From Rhodospirillales bacterium (GTDB taxonomy: Bacteria > Pseudomonadota > Alphaproteobacteria > Micavibrionales > Micavibrionaceae): a DNA stretch of 64,000 nt. The DNA is taken from the NCBI GenBank assembly GCA_020638155.1, contig JACKJB010000001.1:992001-1056000 (forward strand), in the 5' to 3' direction. Shown here piece after piece: positions 43,833 to 52,610 of this stretch. The notes below the pieces were generated by a model. It did no database searches. It saw only the letters and a list, made by a program, of their open reading frames with translations, and was not told where the DNA came from. Both the position numbers and the translations under genes were made by a program. Within the stretch, counting starts at the first letter, position 1. Every line of letters starts with the position of its first letter.

Positions 43833-44538
43833 GCCGGAAGACCGCCACAATGCGTGGCTGGCGGAGATTCACCCTGCCCTGAAAATGAGGATCAGCAAAC
43901 GCGCCCGGCGGCTGGCATTGCGTCTGGATCATGACGGACGGACGATGCACCTGGTGGTGCCTGTGCGCTTCAGTGTACGCAAGGCGCAGCAATTCGCGCT
44001 GGAACACCGGGAATGGATTGCCAGCAAACTGGCCGAAGCGCCGCCTCCTATTCCTTTTACTGACGGCGCGCTTATCCCTATCCTTGGGGAAGAGCGGAGT
44101 GTGCAGGTTATTTTCAACCCGGACCGAAAGATTACAAAGGTTGAACTATCCCCCGGCCTGCTGCGCATCACAACAAATCGTGACGATCCGGGTAGCCGCA
44201 TTGTCAGGCACCTGAAAAACGAGGCCCGCGCGACCATGGCCGGGCTGGCACAGGAAAAAGCCGCCCTCATCGGTAAATCCGTCAAAGAAGTGCAGGTGCG
44301 CGACACCAAGAGCCGTTGGGGTAGCTGCGCGCCGGACGGGCGGATTTGTTTTTCATGGCGGCTGGTTTTCGCGCCGTGGGAGGCGATGGATTACGTCGTT
44401 GCCCACGAAGTCGCCCACCTCGCCCACATGAACCACAGCGCGGCATTCTGGCGTCAATGCGCCGCCTTATCCGAAAATTACGAAAGCGGTAAAAACTGGA
44501 TCAGGAATAACGGCGCGGAATTGATGCGATATGGGTAA
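43777..44538 (+). CDS. DUF45 (YgjP-like) metallopeptidase
   Basis: The 253-residue protein has the zinc-peptidase motif YVVAHEVAHLAHMNHS with the two His and Glu, and a third ligand region in HSAAFWRQ, as well as the DTKSRWGSCAPDGRICFSWRL stretch (read in parts) typical of DUF45. The start is uncertain: ATG 43777 (MKHQIER) and ATG 43747 are both inside the patatin gene. It converges with the third prepilin-like gene, 2 bp apart. Confidence 0.88.
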   Translation: MKHQIERIQAAFLNPDTAKPEDRHNAWLAEIHPALKMRISKRARRLALRLDHDGRTMHLVVPVRFSVRKAQQFALEHREWIASKLAEAPPPIPFTDGALIPILGEERSVQVIFNPDRKITKVELSPGLLRITTNRDDPGSRIVRHLKNEARATMAGLAQEKAALIGKSVKEVQVRDTKSRWGSCAPDGRICFSWRLVFAPWEAMDYVVAHEVAHLAHMNHSAAFWRQCAALSENYESGKNWIRNNGAELMRYG

Positions 44539-44540
44539 CA

Positions 44541-45779
44541 TTATGGAGGTACGCAGTCCACGCTCCCCAGATTGGAAAAACCACGCAGATATGTACCTGG
44601 TATACCGCTACAATCTATGCCTGCAGGTAAACTCGAAAAGACAGGAGCACAAACGAGTGCATTATTTTCAATCGCAATTGCAGCTTCGCCGTTCGGGCAA
44701 TTTTGCGCAGCAGGCGTAGTCGTCCCCCCCAGAAAAACAGGATCAAGACACTCTACTCCCGTCGCCGAATCACAATAATCAAACTCAGATTGTGTATAAC
44801 TTTCTGTTTTAAGATCACCTGTCACTTCAAGCGCAGCGGTAGGGTTTGTATTACCTACACCAACATCGCCTAAATTCGTATTATATAACCACACCTCATT
44901 ACCCTGAAACAGAGAGTTTCGCCAAAGGGAAGTCGAAAGATTCATGCCTATAAACAGTATATCGTCATAGTAATCGTTAGTGTTTGCCATAGACTGAATT
45001 TCTTTAATAAAAATGGCATCATTATTATCACAATTTTCTTTTTCGTTTTCTATACTGCCACTCAACGAAGGGGTAAATCCAGGCGGTATTGGGTTCGTTG
45101 TGGCAGGGATAAAGCACCCTCCCATATAGTCGCCTTCTTTAGTATAAGCCCCCACATTGTTAACACCATGTGAAAATACCACGTAATGAGCAGAGCCTTC
45201 TGGGTCTACCGCATCCTTGCCAAGTTTATCTTTAACGCTTATGGCTCCCATATTAGGGTTAGCTGGATTTTGCAAAGTAAATACGGGGTTAGTCATCAAA
45301 GCGGAAACTGCGTAGCTAAGCTTCATATTATATCCATCATTACCGTGCTCCGATACAAATGGTGTATCAAAAATGTTATCGATTAATGTTTGAACAGGTA
45401 CAGCACCAATCATAACAGGATCGTCATTGCCATCATTATCAACATCCCTGTTATTTCCCGCACTTGTAAAAACTAGGTCTGGCAAGCAGGCAATTCCAGC
45501 TGGGCACGCACAGTCTTCTAACCCAAAATTTACATCTCCTGGACCTAATGTCGGATCCGCCGGACATGGATACCGACCTTGCGTACCATAAAATTCATCC
45601 AAGGCTGCCAAAGTAACCGAGAGATTTTCAACTGTCTCACGCCTATCTTCGTTGGCAAGATAGTTTCCATACAATCTTACGACAGCCGCAAATAACAGCC
45701 CCGTAATTATTGTTATCAAAGCCATCTCAATTAACGTAAAACCGGCTTCAGTTGGTTTTTTTTGATTAGATGCAATCAT
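44541..45779 (-). CDS. Large prepilin-like surface protein, copy 3
   Basis: The 412-residue protein has a type III signal/prepilin N-terminus: EAGFTLIEMALITIITGLL, with the cleavage site after Gly13, Phe14 at +1 and Glu at +5. A shared globular module follows (RYPCPADPTLGPGD, GAVPVQTL, SAHYVVFSHGVNNVG, DDILFIGMNLSTSLW), then a tail-fibre-like strand GVGNTNPTAALEVTGDLKT and a cysteine-bearing C-terminus. An AAGG site precedes the ATG. It is 52 bp after copy 2. Normal pilins are 120-200 residues. Confidence 0.8.
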   Translation of the reverse strand: MIASNQKKPTEAGFTLIEMALITIITGLLFAAVVRLYGNYLANEDRRETVENLSVTLAALDEFYGTQGRYPCPADPTLGPGDVNFGLEDCACPAGIACLPDLVFTSAGNNRDVDNDGNDDPVMIGAVPVQTLIDNIFDTPFVSEHGNDGYNMKLSYAVSALMTNPVFTLQNPANPNMGAISVKDKLGKDAVDPEGSAHYVVFSHGVNNVGAYTKEGDYMGGCFIPATTNPIPPGFTPSLSGSIENEKENCDNNDAIFIKEIQSMANTNDYYDDILFIGMNLSTSLWRNSLFQGNEVWLYNTNLGDVGVGNTNPTAALEVTGDLKTESYTQSEFDYCDSATGVECLDPVFLGGTTTPAAQNCPNGEAAIAIENNALVCAPVFSSLPAGIDCSGIPGTYLRGFSNLGSVDCVPP

Positions 45780-45831
45780 TGTCTGCCTTTTAACACCTCC
45801 TATAAATCAGCGAAACGGCTGGCTGTATGAC

Positions 45832-48306
45832 TTAAGGTGTACATGAGCAACCCGTGTAATTGTCCCAATTCGGAGATGCCTGCTCGGAGCATGTTCCGAT
45901 AGGAGCAAAACACGTGCAATCATCCTGGTTAATTACAGGCCCTTGCTTGTACGGGGTCGTGCTTGACGGACCACCGGCAGGTTTTCTAACTTTACAAGCG
46001 TTACAGGTATTGCTGACATCCTGCCAAACATCCCATTGCGCAGACGGACACAACCAGACACGTTTCTGTTGAACCTTACCGTGAAATTGTGCCCCATATC
46101 CTGGATGAGCACTACAATCAATCTCCCTTGTATCATCTGGTTGAGGTGCGCAAGTGCATGGAGGCACAGCAGGCCATGATATATTCCAGCGGCCTTTGTC
46201 GGCAACTGAATTCACAGCACCACCTACTCCATTAGGGCAATGCCAATCTTGTCGCCTTAACTGCTTTACGTTCGTACAGGTATCATCGTTAATACCGTCT
46301 CCATCCATATCACAAGGAAAGCTATTGGCTGTCCCTGCAGGACAGTTCTGGGTCACAACAATTTTAGGATCCACCCCTCCCGGCGCAGAAGGACAAGTAC
46401 ACCCCCATGTTGCAGGATTTGCAGGATTGGGATTTTCCACATAATCCACAACCGCTGATCCAGCGACACATTTGTAGTGGGTAATCGTATGGACGTAATC
46501 ATTCACTTCCCAATTATTCAGCCCCAGATGTAAATAACAAGCTTTCGGGACATCAACTGGTCCGGCTGCACAACTACATTCGTTTTTACCTGTATAAACG
46601 GTAGTCCAACTATGCGGCGTACCAGTTTGCGGACAATAATGTTTTTGAATACGAACTTGATCCCCAGTGTAACCGTCGGCACAAGGCTCTTCTATCGCCC
46701 TGTAATCCTCACGACACCAGCAATCGTGGTTATCATTGGCATTATTGGGGTCAACGGCAGGACCGTAAGCCACCCCGGTTTCAGCCTGATGTCCCCCACC
46801 GGCATAAAATGGGCCAAAGGTACCCCAAGTAGAAGATTGCTTACGTTCTATAGAATGTAAAATTCCACTCCATACGCCAGCGGAACATCTAAATGTGTCC
46901 CTGACCAGACCATCAGTCGATCCGCTAGCACCACAATCAACCTGATTAGCAGACCAACGAGCCGCTGTATTTAAATTACTTCCTATCCATGTCCTAACGC
47001 TAGCCAGACCTCCTCCATTATACTGGGTATCAATATTGCCCGTATCAACAGGAGTTAGATTCGGATTGTTATAGCACTCACCTGAGTAGGCGTAGCTAAA
47101 CCCACCATCTGGAGCGCCACCAAGCGGTCTGTTATCACCACATCTAGTATTTGTCGTCGTCGCAGCACAAGCCGGTAAAGGAGCCGTATCGCAAATAAGC
47201 TCACCATTTGCATTAACTCCACTCAAAAACTGCCCAGCAGGACAGGTAAACCATAATTCGGATTCACATCTCACATTGCCGTTTTCAATGCCCACAATGT
47301 ATTCTTGAGGAGGTCCTGACGGACAGCGAAGCCCGCCGACCGTTGCCGACGAACCTGCAATGGCTTCAGACGGGAAACAATCCAATCCATCTCCCGAACA
47401 AAGAAAATTCGAATAAAAAGCTCCAGCTGTAGCACGTATGACAGCATCGCCGCCGCTAGACAAACGAATTTCAGCATCAGGGGTTGCCGAGGAAAGCATA
47501 ACCATATTGTTAACACCCAAAGCAATGTTATCAGCACTTCGAAGGTGGATATCGTCCAAATCACTGACCGAGTATTGCCACAATGTCGTACCAACCGGCG
47601 TATTGGAAACCAGCCGATCATCAAAATCAGACCTTTTCAGCCCCAACCGAAATGTCGTATCGCCATTACAATTTTCATTTTCCAATGCTGGCGCAACCGG
47701 ACACCCTCCAATTAATACGCCATCACGGCTGTACATACCATCATTGTTTTCATTCGAACTCAAAATCACAAAATGAGCAGAGTGATCCGGTGTTGTTGCC
47801 ATATCACCATTAATATCAATTAGTGTGATAGCCCCATTATGTTCATGAAATGTTGTGTCCGCAGTCATTGACTTGGTCACGGCATATAACAACCGAGCGC
47901 CCTCGCCGTCTATACTGTCACGCTCCTCCATATTTAACTCACGAAATGGCAGCGATCCGATCAAAACGTCAGGATCACTGACGATGGCATTGTTACCGGC
48001 AATTGGCGCCAAAGAACAATCTTCATATCCGTACGCAGGGTCGCTGATAGGAATATTGGGTGCTGCCGGGCAAGGGTAGCGACCATAAAGCGAGCGAAAT
48101 CCTCCCACAGCATTTTGGGATTGAGAGAGAGAGAACTCAGTTTGCTTAAATCTCTGGTCTTTAATATAGAGACTGTAAATTCCAAACGCCGGCGCCAATA
48201 ATAGACCAACCACCACAATTGAAATTGCTAACTCTATAAGAGTGTAGCCTTTCTCGTATTTATCAAAAGACGGTTGGTTATTATATTTTTTTTCTATGGC
48301 GCGCAT
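45832..48306 (-). CDS. Giant prepilin-like protein with cysteine-rich tail, copy 2
   Basis: The 824-residue protein begins with a prepilin segment, EKGYTLIELAISIVVVGLL (cleavage after Gly20, Glu at +5), followed by the same module as its neighbours (RYPCPAAPNIPISDP, GSLPFREL, SAHFVILSSNENNDG, VGTTLWQYSVSD) and a beta-repeat-like region. After the CPAGQFLSGVNANGELIC motif, about 450 further residues form a cysteine-rich tail with many CxC and C-P pairs and a calcium-loop-like DMDGDGINDD. GGAGGAG lies 5-6 bases before the ATG. The start overlaps copy 1 by 13 bp. Confidence 0.8.
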   Translation of the reverse strand: MRAIEKKYNNQPSFDKYEKGYTLIELAISIVVVGLLLAPAFGIYSLYIKDQRFKQTEFSLSQSQNAVGGFRSLYGRYPCPAAPNIPISDPAYGYEDCSLAPIAGNNAIVSDPDVLIGSLPFRELNMEERDSIDGEGARLLYAVTKSMTADTTFHEHNGAITLIDINGDMATTPDHSAHFVILSSNENNDGMYSRDGVLIGGCPVAPALENENCNGDTTFRLGLKRSDFDDRLVSNTPVGTTLWQYSVSDLDDIHLRSADNIALGVNNMVMLSSATPDAEIRLSSGGDAVIRATAGAFYSNFLCSGDGLDCFPSEAIAGSSATVGGLRCPSGPPQEYIVGIENGNVRCESELWFTCPAGQFLSGVNANGELICDTAPLPACAATTTNTRCGDNRPLGGAPDGGFSYAYSGECYNNPNLTPVDTGNIDTQYNGGGLASVRTWIGSNLNTAARWSANQVDCGASGSTDGLVRDTFRCSAGVWSGILHSIERKQSSTWGTFGPFYAGGGHQAETGVAYGPAVDPNNANDNHDCWCREDYRAIEEPCADGYTGDQVRIQKHYCPQTGTPHSWTTVYTGKNECSCAAGPVDVPKACYLHLGLNNWEVNDYVHTITHYKCVAGSAVVDYVENPNPANPATWGCTCPSAPGGVDPKIVVTQNCPAGTANSFPCDMDGDGINDDTCTNVKQLRRQDWHCPNGVGGAVNSVADKGRWNISWPAVPPCTCAPQPDDTREIDCSAHPGYGAQFHGKVQQKRVWLCPSAQWDVWQDVSNTCNACKVRKPAGGPSSTTPYKQGPVINQDDCTCFAPIGTCSEQASPNWDNYTGCSCTP

Positions 48307-49493
48307 TCTGCTCCTCCACTTGAATTAAATCGGATCATCCTCTCTCCCAACGGACATGGCGTATTATATGCAAAAAGAGAGGAGTTAAGTTTAAATTTAC
48401 GTCCGTTCGGATCAACGCTTGTACCAGCCGTATTTACAGCCATCGCGCAGCGTACCCGGCTATTGCCTATTGACAATACAGGCTCTTCTCCACCAGACGA
48501 ACTTGCAATCGCATTGGAACCACAATCCATATCGGCAACATCCCCTGCAATAATTTCTGGATCGAAACACCCGGCCAAAGCATCATCGCATATACTATCT
48601 GATAACACGTTATCGGCCCTCACATCACCTATAACATGGACATTCGCCTGAGGATTTGTTGTTCCAATACCTATGCGTTGAGCATTTGAAATAGCAAAAT
48701 CTTTATTTGTTTCACTTTCAATCCAACGATCCTGAGGAAATTGTTTTTGCTCTAATGTTATATCATCATAAAAGCCGTTTCCAGGCACTCGCGAGACGGT
48801 TCCATCTTTGAACTGATCGCCCGGATTTCGTTCCAGCAAAAAAACATCATCAAAATCACAGTTCTCATCTTCATATTCGGGTGTAGCATTAACACATACG
48901 CCAATAAAAGCTCCAGCATCAGAAATGCCACCTTCAGGTGACCCACCAAAAGAAAGCAGCACCATATCATAGTCATTTGCATAGTTTATCGGCAACCTTG
49001 CATTATCCAAGACCTGCACAGTGATTATGCCGGCTGATGCGTTGTAAGTTATTTCGTTTGTACGGCTGGCCGTGATCGCATAAAGGATTCTATTACCCCA
49101 ATAGTCATTGATACGCTTAATATCAAGACCTAACGCATCGAAGGGTACAGCACCAATCAAAACACCTGACGCAGTCTCACACATCCCGTCTGCAAGAAAC
49201 CAACCTCCTGCACATGCTGTAGGAGTTGGATTGCCTTCAACCCCATGATTAGGATCCCCTTCAACTGTGGCAAGGGATGCAGGTATAGGATAGCGCCCAT
49301 TGGCATCAATAAAAACATTTATAGCGTCACGTATGTGGCGAAGAGTTGTCCTAGTTTCACTAATCTGATGCCCCTTTAAATAAGCGTTATAGGCCATGAT
49401 CAAAGGCGTTGTGATAAACGAAATAACAATCAACGCGATCGCCAGTTCGATCAGCGAAAAGCCTGCTGTTTTTTCCCTCGTTTTGTTTGACAA
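48294..49493 (-). CDS. Large prepilin-like surface protein, copy 1
   Basis: The 399-residue protein uses a TTG start with an AGAGGA ribosome site. It opens with TAGFSLIELAIALIVISF, a prepilin signal cleaved after Gly11 with Glu at +5. The shared module (NGRYPIPASLATVEGDP, GAVPFDALGL, YAITASRT, FYDDITLEQ) leads into IGIGTTNPQANVHVIGDVRA, a strand pattern seen in phage tail fibres and trimeric adhesins, and a CPLGERMIRFNSSGGAEC end. First gene of a three-gene reverse-strand unit. DNA is visibly AT-richer than its neighbours. Confidence 0.8.
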   Translation of the reverse strand: MSNKTREKTAGFSLIELAIALIVISFITTPLIMAYNAYLKGHQISETRTTLRHIRDAINVFIDANGRYPIPASLATVEGDPNHGVEGNPTPTACAGGWFLADGMCETASGVLIGAVPFDALGLDIKRINDYWGNRILYAITASRTNEITYNASAGIITVQVLDNARLPINYANDYDMVLLSFGGSPEGGISDAGAFIGVCVNATPEYEDENCDFDDVFLLERNPGDQFKDGTVSRVPGNGFYDDITLEQKQFPQDRWIESETNKDFAISNAQRIGIGTTNPQANVHVIGDVRADNVLSDSICDDALAGCFDPEIIAGDVADMDCGSNAIASSSGGEEPVLSIGNSRVRCAMAVNTAGTSVDPNGRKFKLNSSLFAYNTPCPLGERMIRFNSSGGAECAP

Positions 49494-49637
49494 AATTCTG
49501 ATCCTCTTGTCGCTAAACCCGATTATTCCACCTTATATCCTAAAGAAAAATAGTTAAAATTTTAGAAAAATTGCGGCTTATTCCACAAAAAACTGTGGTT
49601 CCTGTTCTTTTGTAACGCAAAAGAAAGTTTTATAGAA

Positions 49638-50120
49638 TCAACACCTTACCATAAAATCGAGCGCGCCCTGCAAAATATGTTGCGCGGCCAGTTTATCGAC
49701 AACTTGTTTTCGTTTTGTTCTGGACATATCCACAGTGTTAACCAGAAAGTCTTCCACCGAAACTGTGGATAACCGTTCATCCCACAGAGCTATCCACGGA
49801 TCTGTCCCCACAATCTGGGGATAATTTTGCATTTCCTGCGCGAAGTGCCGGGTTGCCTCGCATCTGGGGCCTTCGCTGCCGTCCATGTTCAGCGGGTATC
49901 CGAGGACAAAGCCGCCGATTTCATAGTCGTCAATCACGGTTTTGAGCGTTTCCAGATCACGGGTAAATTTGGTGCGCTGAATGGTTTTTAGCGGCGTAGC
50001 AATCCCCTGCCCGCTGTCCGAGACGGCGAGCCCGATCGTTTTTGTGCCGAGATCCATCCCGAGCAACCTTGTATTTTGGGGCTTTGCACCCAATATTTCT
50101 GCTAGTAACCCTATTGGCAT
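49638..50120 (-). CDS. ruvX: Putative pre-16S rRNA nuclease / Holliday junction resolvase RuvX (YqgF)
   Basis: The 160-residue RNase H-fold protein has LLGMDLGTKTIGLAVSD with the first catalytic Asp, FVLGYPLNMDGSEG, WDERLSTVSVEDFL with the Glu and VDKLAAQHILQGALDF with the final Asp. YqgF acts in 16S rRNA 5'-end maturation in Escherichia coli. It is divergent from gatC; a 64-bp gap lies between the two starts. Confidence 0.95.
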   Translation of the reverse strand: MPIGLLAEILGAKPQNTRLLGMDLGTKTIGLAVSDSGQGIATPLKTIQRTKFTRDLETLKTVIDDYEIGGFVLGYPLNMDGSEGPRCEATRHFAQEMQNYPQIVGTDPWIALWDERLSTVSVEDFLVNTVDMSRTKRKQVVDKLAAQHILQGALDFMVRC

Positions 50121-50184
50121 CTATACTTGCGCGTCCTTCGCGGCGGTGTTAAAAAACTATGCGTTTAACCAAGGAAATACAAGC

Positions 50185-50472
50185 ATGTCGTTAGATAAAG
50201 ATACTGTACGCAAGGTCGCCTCGCTGGCCCGCATTAAAATGAGTGATGAGGAGCTGGATAAATACGGCCCGCAGCTGAACAACATTATCGGCTTCGTCGA
50301 GCAGTTGGCGGAAGTCGATACAGACAATGTCGAGCCGCTGCCCAGCCCTGTGGATATAGCGCTGCGGCTGCGCGAAGACGTCGTAAATGACGGGGGCTGC
50401 GCCGAAGATGTGCTGGCCAATGCGCCGGAAGAGATGGAAGATTTTTACGTTGTGCCGAAGGTGGTCGAGTGA
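50185..50472 (+). CDS. gatC: Asp/Glu-tRNA amidotransferase subunit C
   Basis: The 95-residue subunit begins MSLDKDTVRKVASLARIKMSDEE (read in parts) and ends with EDVVNDGGCAEDVLANAPEEMEDFYVVPKVV, typical of GatC. The ATG at 50185 has an AAGGAAAT ribosome site; a longer frame from 49981 would run through the ruvX region and is rejected. First gene of the gat operon; a solo palindromic repeat separates it from gatA. Confidence 0.95.
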   Translation: MSLDKDTVRKVASLARIKMSDEELDKYGPQLNNIIGFVEQLAEVDTDNVEPLPSPVDIALRLREDVVNDGGCAEDVLANAPEEMEDFYVVPKVVE

Positions 50473-50480
50473 AACGAGAC

Positions 50481-50547
50481 CATCCCGAACGGATGTGAGG
50501 GATCTCCCGGCAATCATGAGATTTCTTGGCTACGCCTCGAAATGACA
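50481..50547. repeat. Solo palindromic unit between gatC and gatA
   Basis: CATCCCGAACGGATGTGAGG... on the left and ...TACGCCTCGAAATGACA on the right form an imperfect inverted pair, the same REPIN-like type as 42710-42778 and related to the GIY-YIG element arms at 14637. It fills most of the 96-bp gatC-gatA gap. Confidence 0.8.
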
Positions 50548-50568
50548 AAAGAAGTGGTAAACTAAATA

Positions 50569-52056
50569 ATGACTGAACTGACTCATATGACTGTTGCCCA
50601 GGCGCTGAAAGGGCTTGAGAACAAAGATTTTTCTGCGGTGGAACTGACACAGGCGCATATTGATGCGATGGCGAATTACCGCCACCTGAACGCTTTTATC
50701 GTCGAAACGCCGGATCTGGCGATGGACCAGGCCAAAGCGTCGGACGAGCGCCGTGCCAAAGGCGAAGCCGGGGCGCTGGACGGTATTCCGCTGGCGATTA
50801 AGGACCTGTTCTGCACCAAGGGCGTACAGACCACGGCTTCCAGTAAGATCCTCGAAGGGTTTGTGCCGCGCTACGACTCGACCGTAACAGCCAGGCTGTT
50901 CCGTGACGGTGCGGTGATGCTTGGCAAGACGGCTCTGGATGAATTCGCGATGGGATCGTCCAACACCACCAGCTATTTCGGCAATGTCATCAACCCCTGG
51001 AAACGCAGTGACGGCAGCAATGCTGACCTTGTTCCCGGCGGATCTTCCGGCGGCTCATCTGCGGCACTGGCCGCGCGGATCTGCATGGGGGCGACGGGGA
51101 CGGATACGGGCGGATCGATCCGCCAGCCCGCAAGCTTCTGCGGCATTACCGGGATCAAGCCGACCTATGGCCGCTGTTCCCGTTGGGGCGTTGTCGCCTT
51201 TGCCAGCTCGCTTGACCAGCCGGGCATCTTTGGCCGCAGCGTCGAAGATACGGCGATCATGCTGAAATCGATGAGCGGTTTCGATCCAAAAGACAGCACG
51301 TCTGCGGATCGTGACGTGCCTGACTGGGCCGGCCAGCTTGGCGGCGACCTGAAAGGGATGAAGATCGGGATTCCAAAAGAATACCGTATGGACGGCATGC
51401 CGGAAGAGATCGAAAAGCTCTGGCAGCAAGGCATTGCCTGGGCGAAAGAGTCCGGGGCTGAAATCGTCGATGTCAGCCTGCCGCACACGAAATACGCACT
51501 GCCGACTTATTATATTATTGCCCCTGCCGAAGCCTCTTCGAACCTTGCCCGCTATGACGGGGTGCGGTACGGGCTGCGGGTTGAAGGACAGGATTTGACA
51601 GACACTTATGAAAGCACACGCGCCGAAGGGTTCGGCGACGAAGTGAAACGCCGGATCATGATCGGCACCTATGTCCTGTCCGCCGGGTATTACGATGCGT
51701 ACTATATCAAGGCACAAAAAGTCCGCCGTCTGATTTTGCAGGACTTCGAAAAAGCCTATGAACAGTGCGATGCCCTGCTCACCCCGACCGCGCCGAGTGC
51801 CGCTTTTGCGATCGGTGAGAATGAAGACGATCCGATCAAGATGTACCTGAACGACGTCTTTACCGTTCCGGCATCGCTGGCGGGGCTGCCGGGCATGTCA
51901 GTGCCTGCGGGGCTGTCTGCGGACGGCTTGCCGCTTGGCCTGCAAATCATCGGCAAGGCCTGGGACGAACTGACTGTTCTTAAAGTCGGCCAGGCGATTG
52001 AGCGTGCCGCAAACTTTTCGGCGCTTCCTGAAATGGTAACCAAGAAAGCAGCATAA
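50569..52056 (+). CDS. gatA: Asp/Glu-tRNA amidotransferase subunit A
   Basis: The 495-residue amidase subunit releases ammonia from glutamine for amidation of Glu-tRNA(Gln) or Asp-tRNA(Asn). The amidase-signature triad is present: Lys in GIPLAIKDLFCTKG, and the two serines in the PGGSSGGSSAALAAR and GTDTGGSIRQPASFCG segments. Its stop overlaps the start of the next gene (TAATG). Confidence 0.97.
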   Translation: MTELTHMTVAQALKGLENKDFSAVELTQAHIDAMANYRHLNAFIVETPDLAMDQAKASDERRAKGEAGALDGIPLAIKDLFCTKGVQTTASSKILEGFVPRYDSTVTARLFRDGAVMLGKTALDEFAMGSSNTTSYFGNVINPWKRSDGSNADLVPGGSSGGSSAALAARICMGATGTDTGGSIRQPASFCGITGIKPTYGRCSRWGVVAFASSLDQPGIFGRSVEDTAIMLKSMSGFDPKDSTSADRDVPDWAGQLGGDLKGMKIGIPKEYRMDGMPEEIEKLWQQGIAWAKESGAEIVDVSLPHTKYALPTYYIIAPAEASSNLARYDGVRYGLRVEGQDLTDTYESTRAEGFGDEVKRRIMIGTYVLSAGYYDAYYIKAQKVRRLILQDFEKAYEQCDALLTPTAPSAAFAIGENEDDPIKMYLNDVFTVPASLAGLPGMSVPAGLSADGLPLGLQIIGKAWDELTVLKVGQAIERAANFSALPEMVTKKAA

Positions 52057-52592
52057 TGAGATTACTCAGCCTGATCGCCCTGGTCGTTATAATTGCCCTG
52101 CCTGCGCAGGCGCAAACGCCGATTTCCAAGGATGAAGCGAACAACTTTTATTACGCCTGCAAATCCAAACAGGACCCGCGCATGAGTCCGGAAACGCAGG
52201 ATGCCATGTGCGCCTGTAACGCGGCGATGATGGTTGAGCATATGAGCGTTGAAGATGTCATGACCATGAAAGAGCAAAGCCAGGCCGGGCGCGACATGCT
52301 GAACAAGATGCTGCTGGAAGTTTATACGCCCTGCATTAACTACCCGGTACAGGACCTTGTGCAGGCGGAGTGCATGCGCAACCCGAACATGGCCCGCGCC
52401 GGCGGCTCCCTGGAACAGGTCTGCGCCTGTGCAGCGGAAAAGACAGCACAATGGTTTGCCAAAGACGGCAAAACCCTGATGCGGCAAATCCTGGAAAGAA
52501 CCCCGAACATCCTTGACCCGATCGAACCGATTATGGAGTCGCGTGATTTTAAAGGGGCGTCCTACAGTAACATGATGGCTTGCCTGAAATAG
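52056..52592 (+). CDS. Secreted cysteine-bearing protein in the gat operon, copy 1
   Basis: The 178-residue protein has a clean signal peptide (MRLLSLIALVVIIALPAQAQ, cleaved after AQA). The mature part carries seven cysteines: YACKSK, DAMCACNAAMM, YTPCINYP, QAECMRNP, QVCACAAEK and a final ACLK. It is a paralogue of the next gene, which shares the CAC and YxPC spacing. Family unknown. It starts within the gatA stop codon and so is translationally coupled. Confidence 0.7.
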   Translation: MRLLSLIALVVIIALPAQAQTPISKDEANNFYYACKSKQDPRMSPETQDAMCACNAAMMVEHMSVEDVMTMKEQSQAGRDMLNKMLLEVYTPCINYPVQDLVQAECMRNPNMARAGGSLEQVCACAAEKTAQWFAKDGKTLMRQILERTPNILDPIEPIMESRDFKGASYSNMMACLK

Positions 52593-52610
52593 GAAAGGGT
52601 CACAGGCTTT

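Noticed and set aside
49981..50184. N-terminal extension of gatC back to 49981
   Set aside because: It would overlap ruvX in the opposite strand and add 68 unrelated residues; the ATG at 50185 has a proper ribosome site and gives normal GatC.
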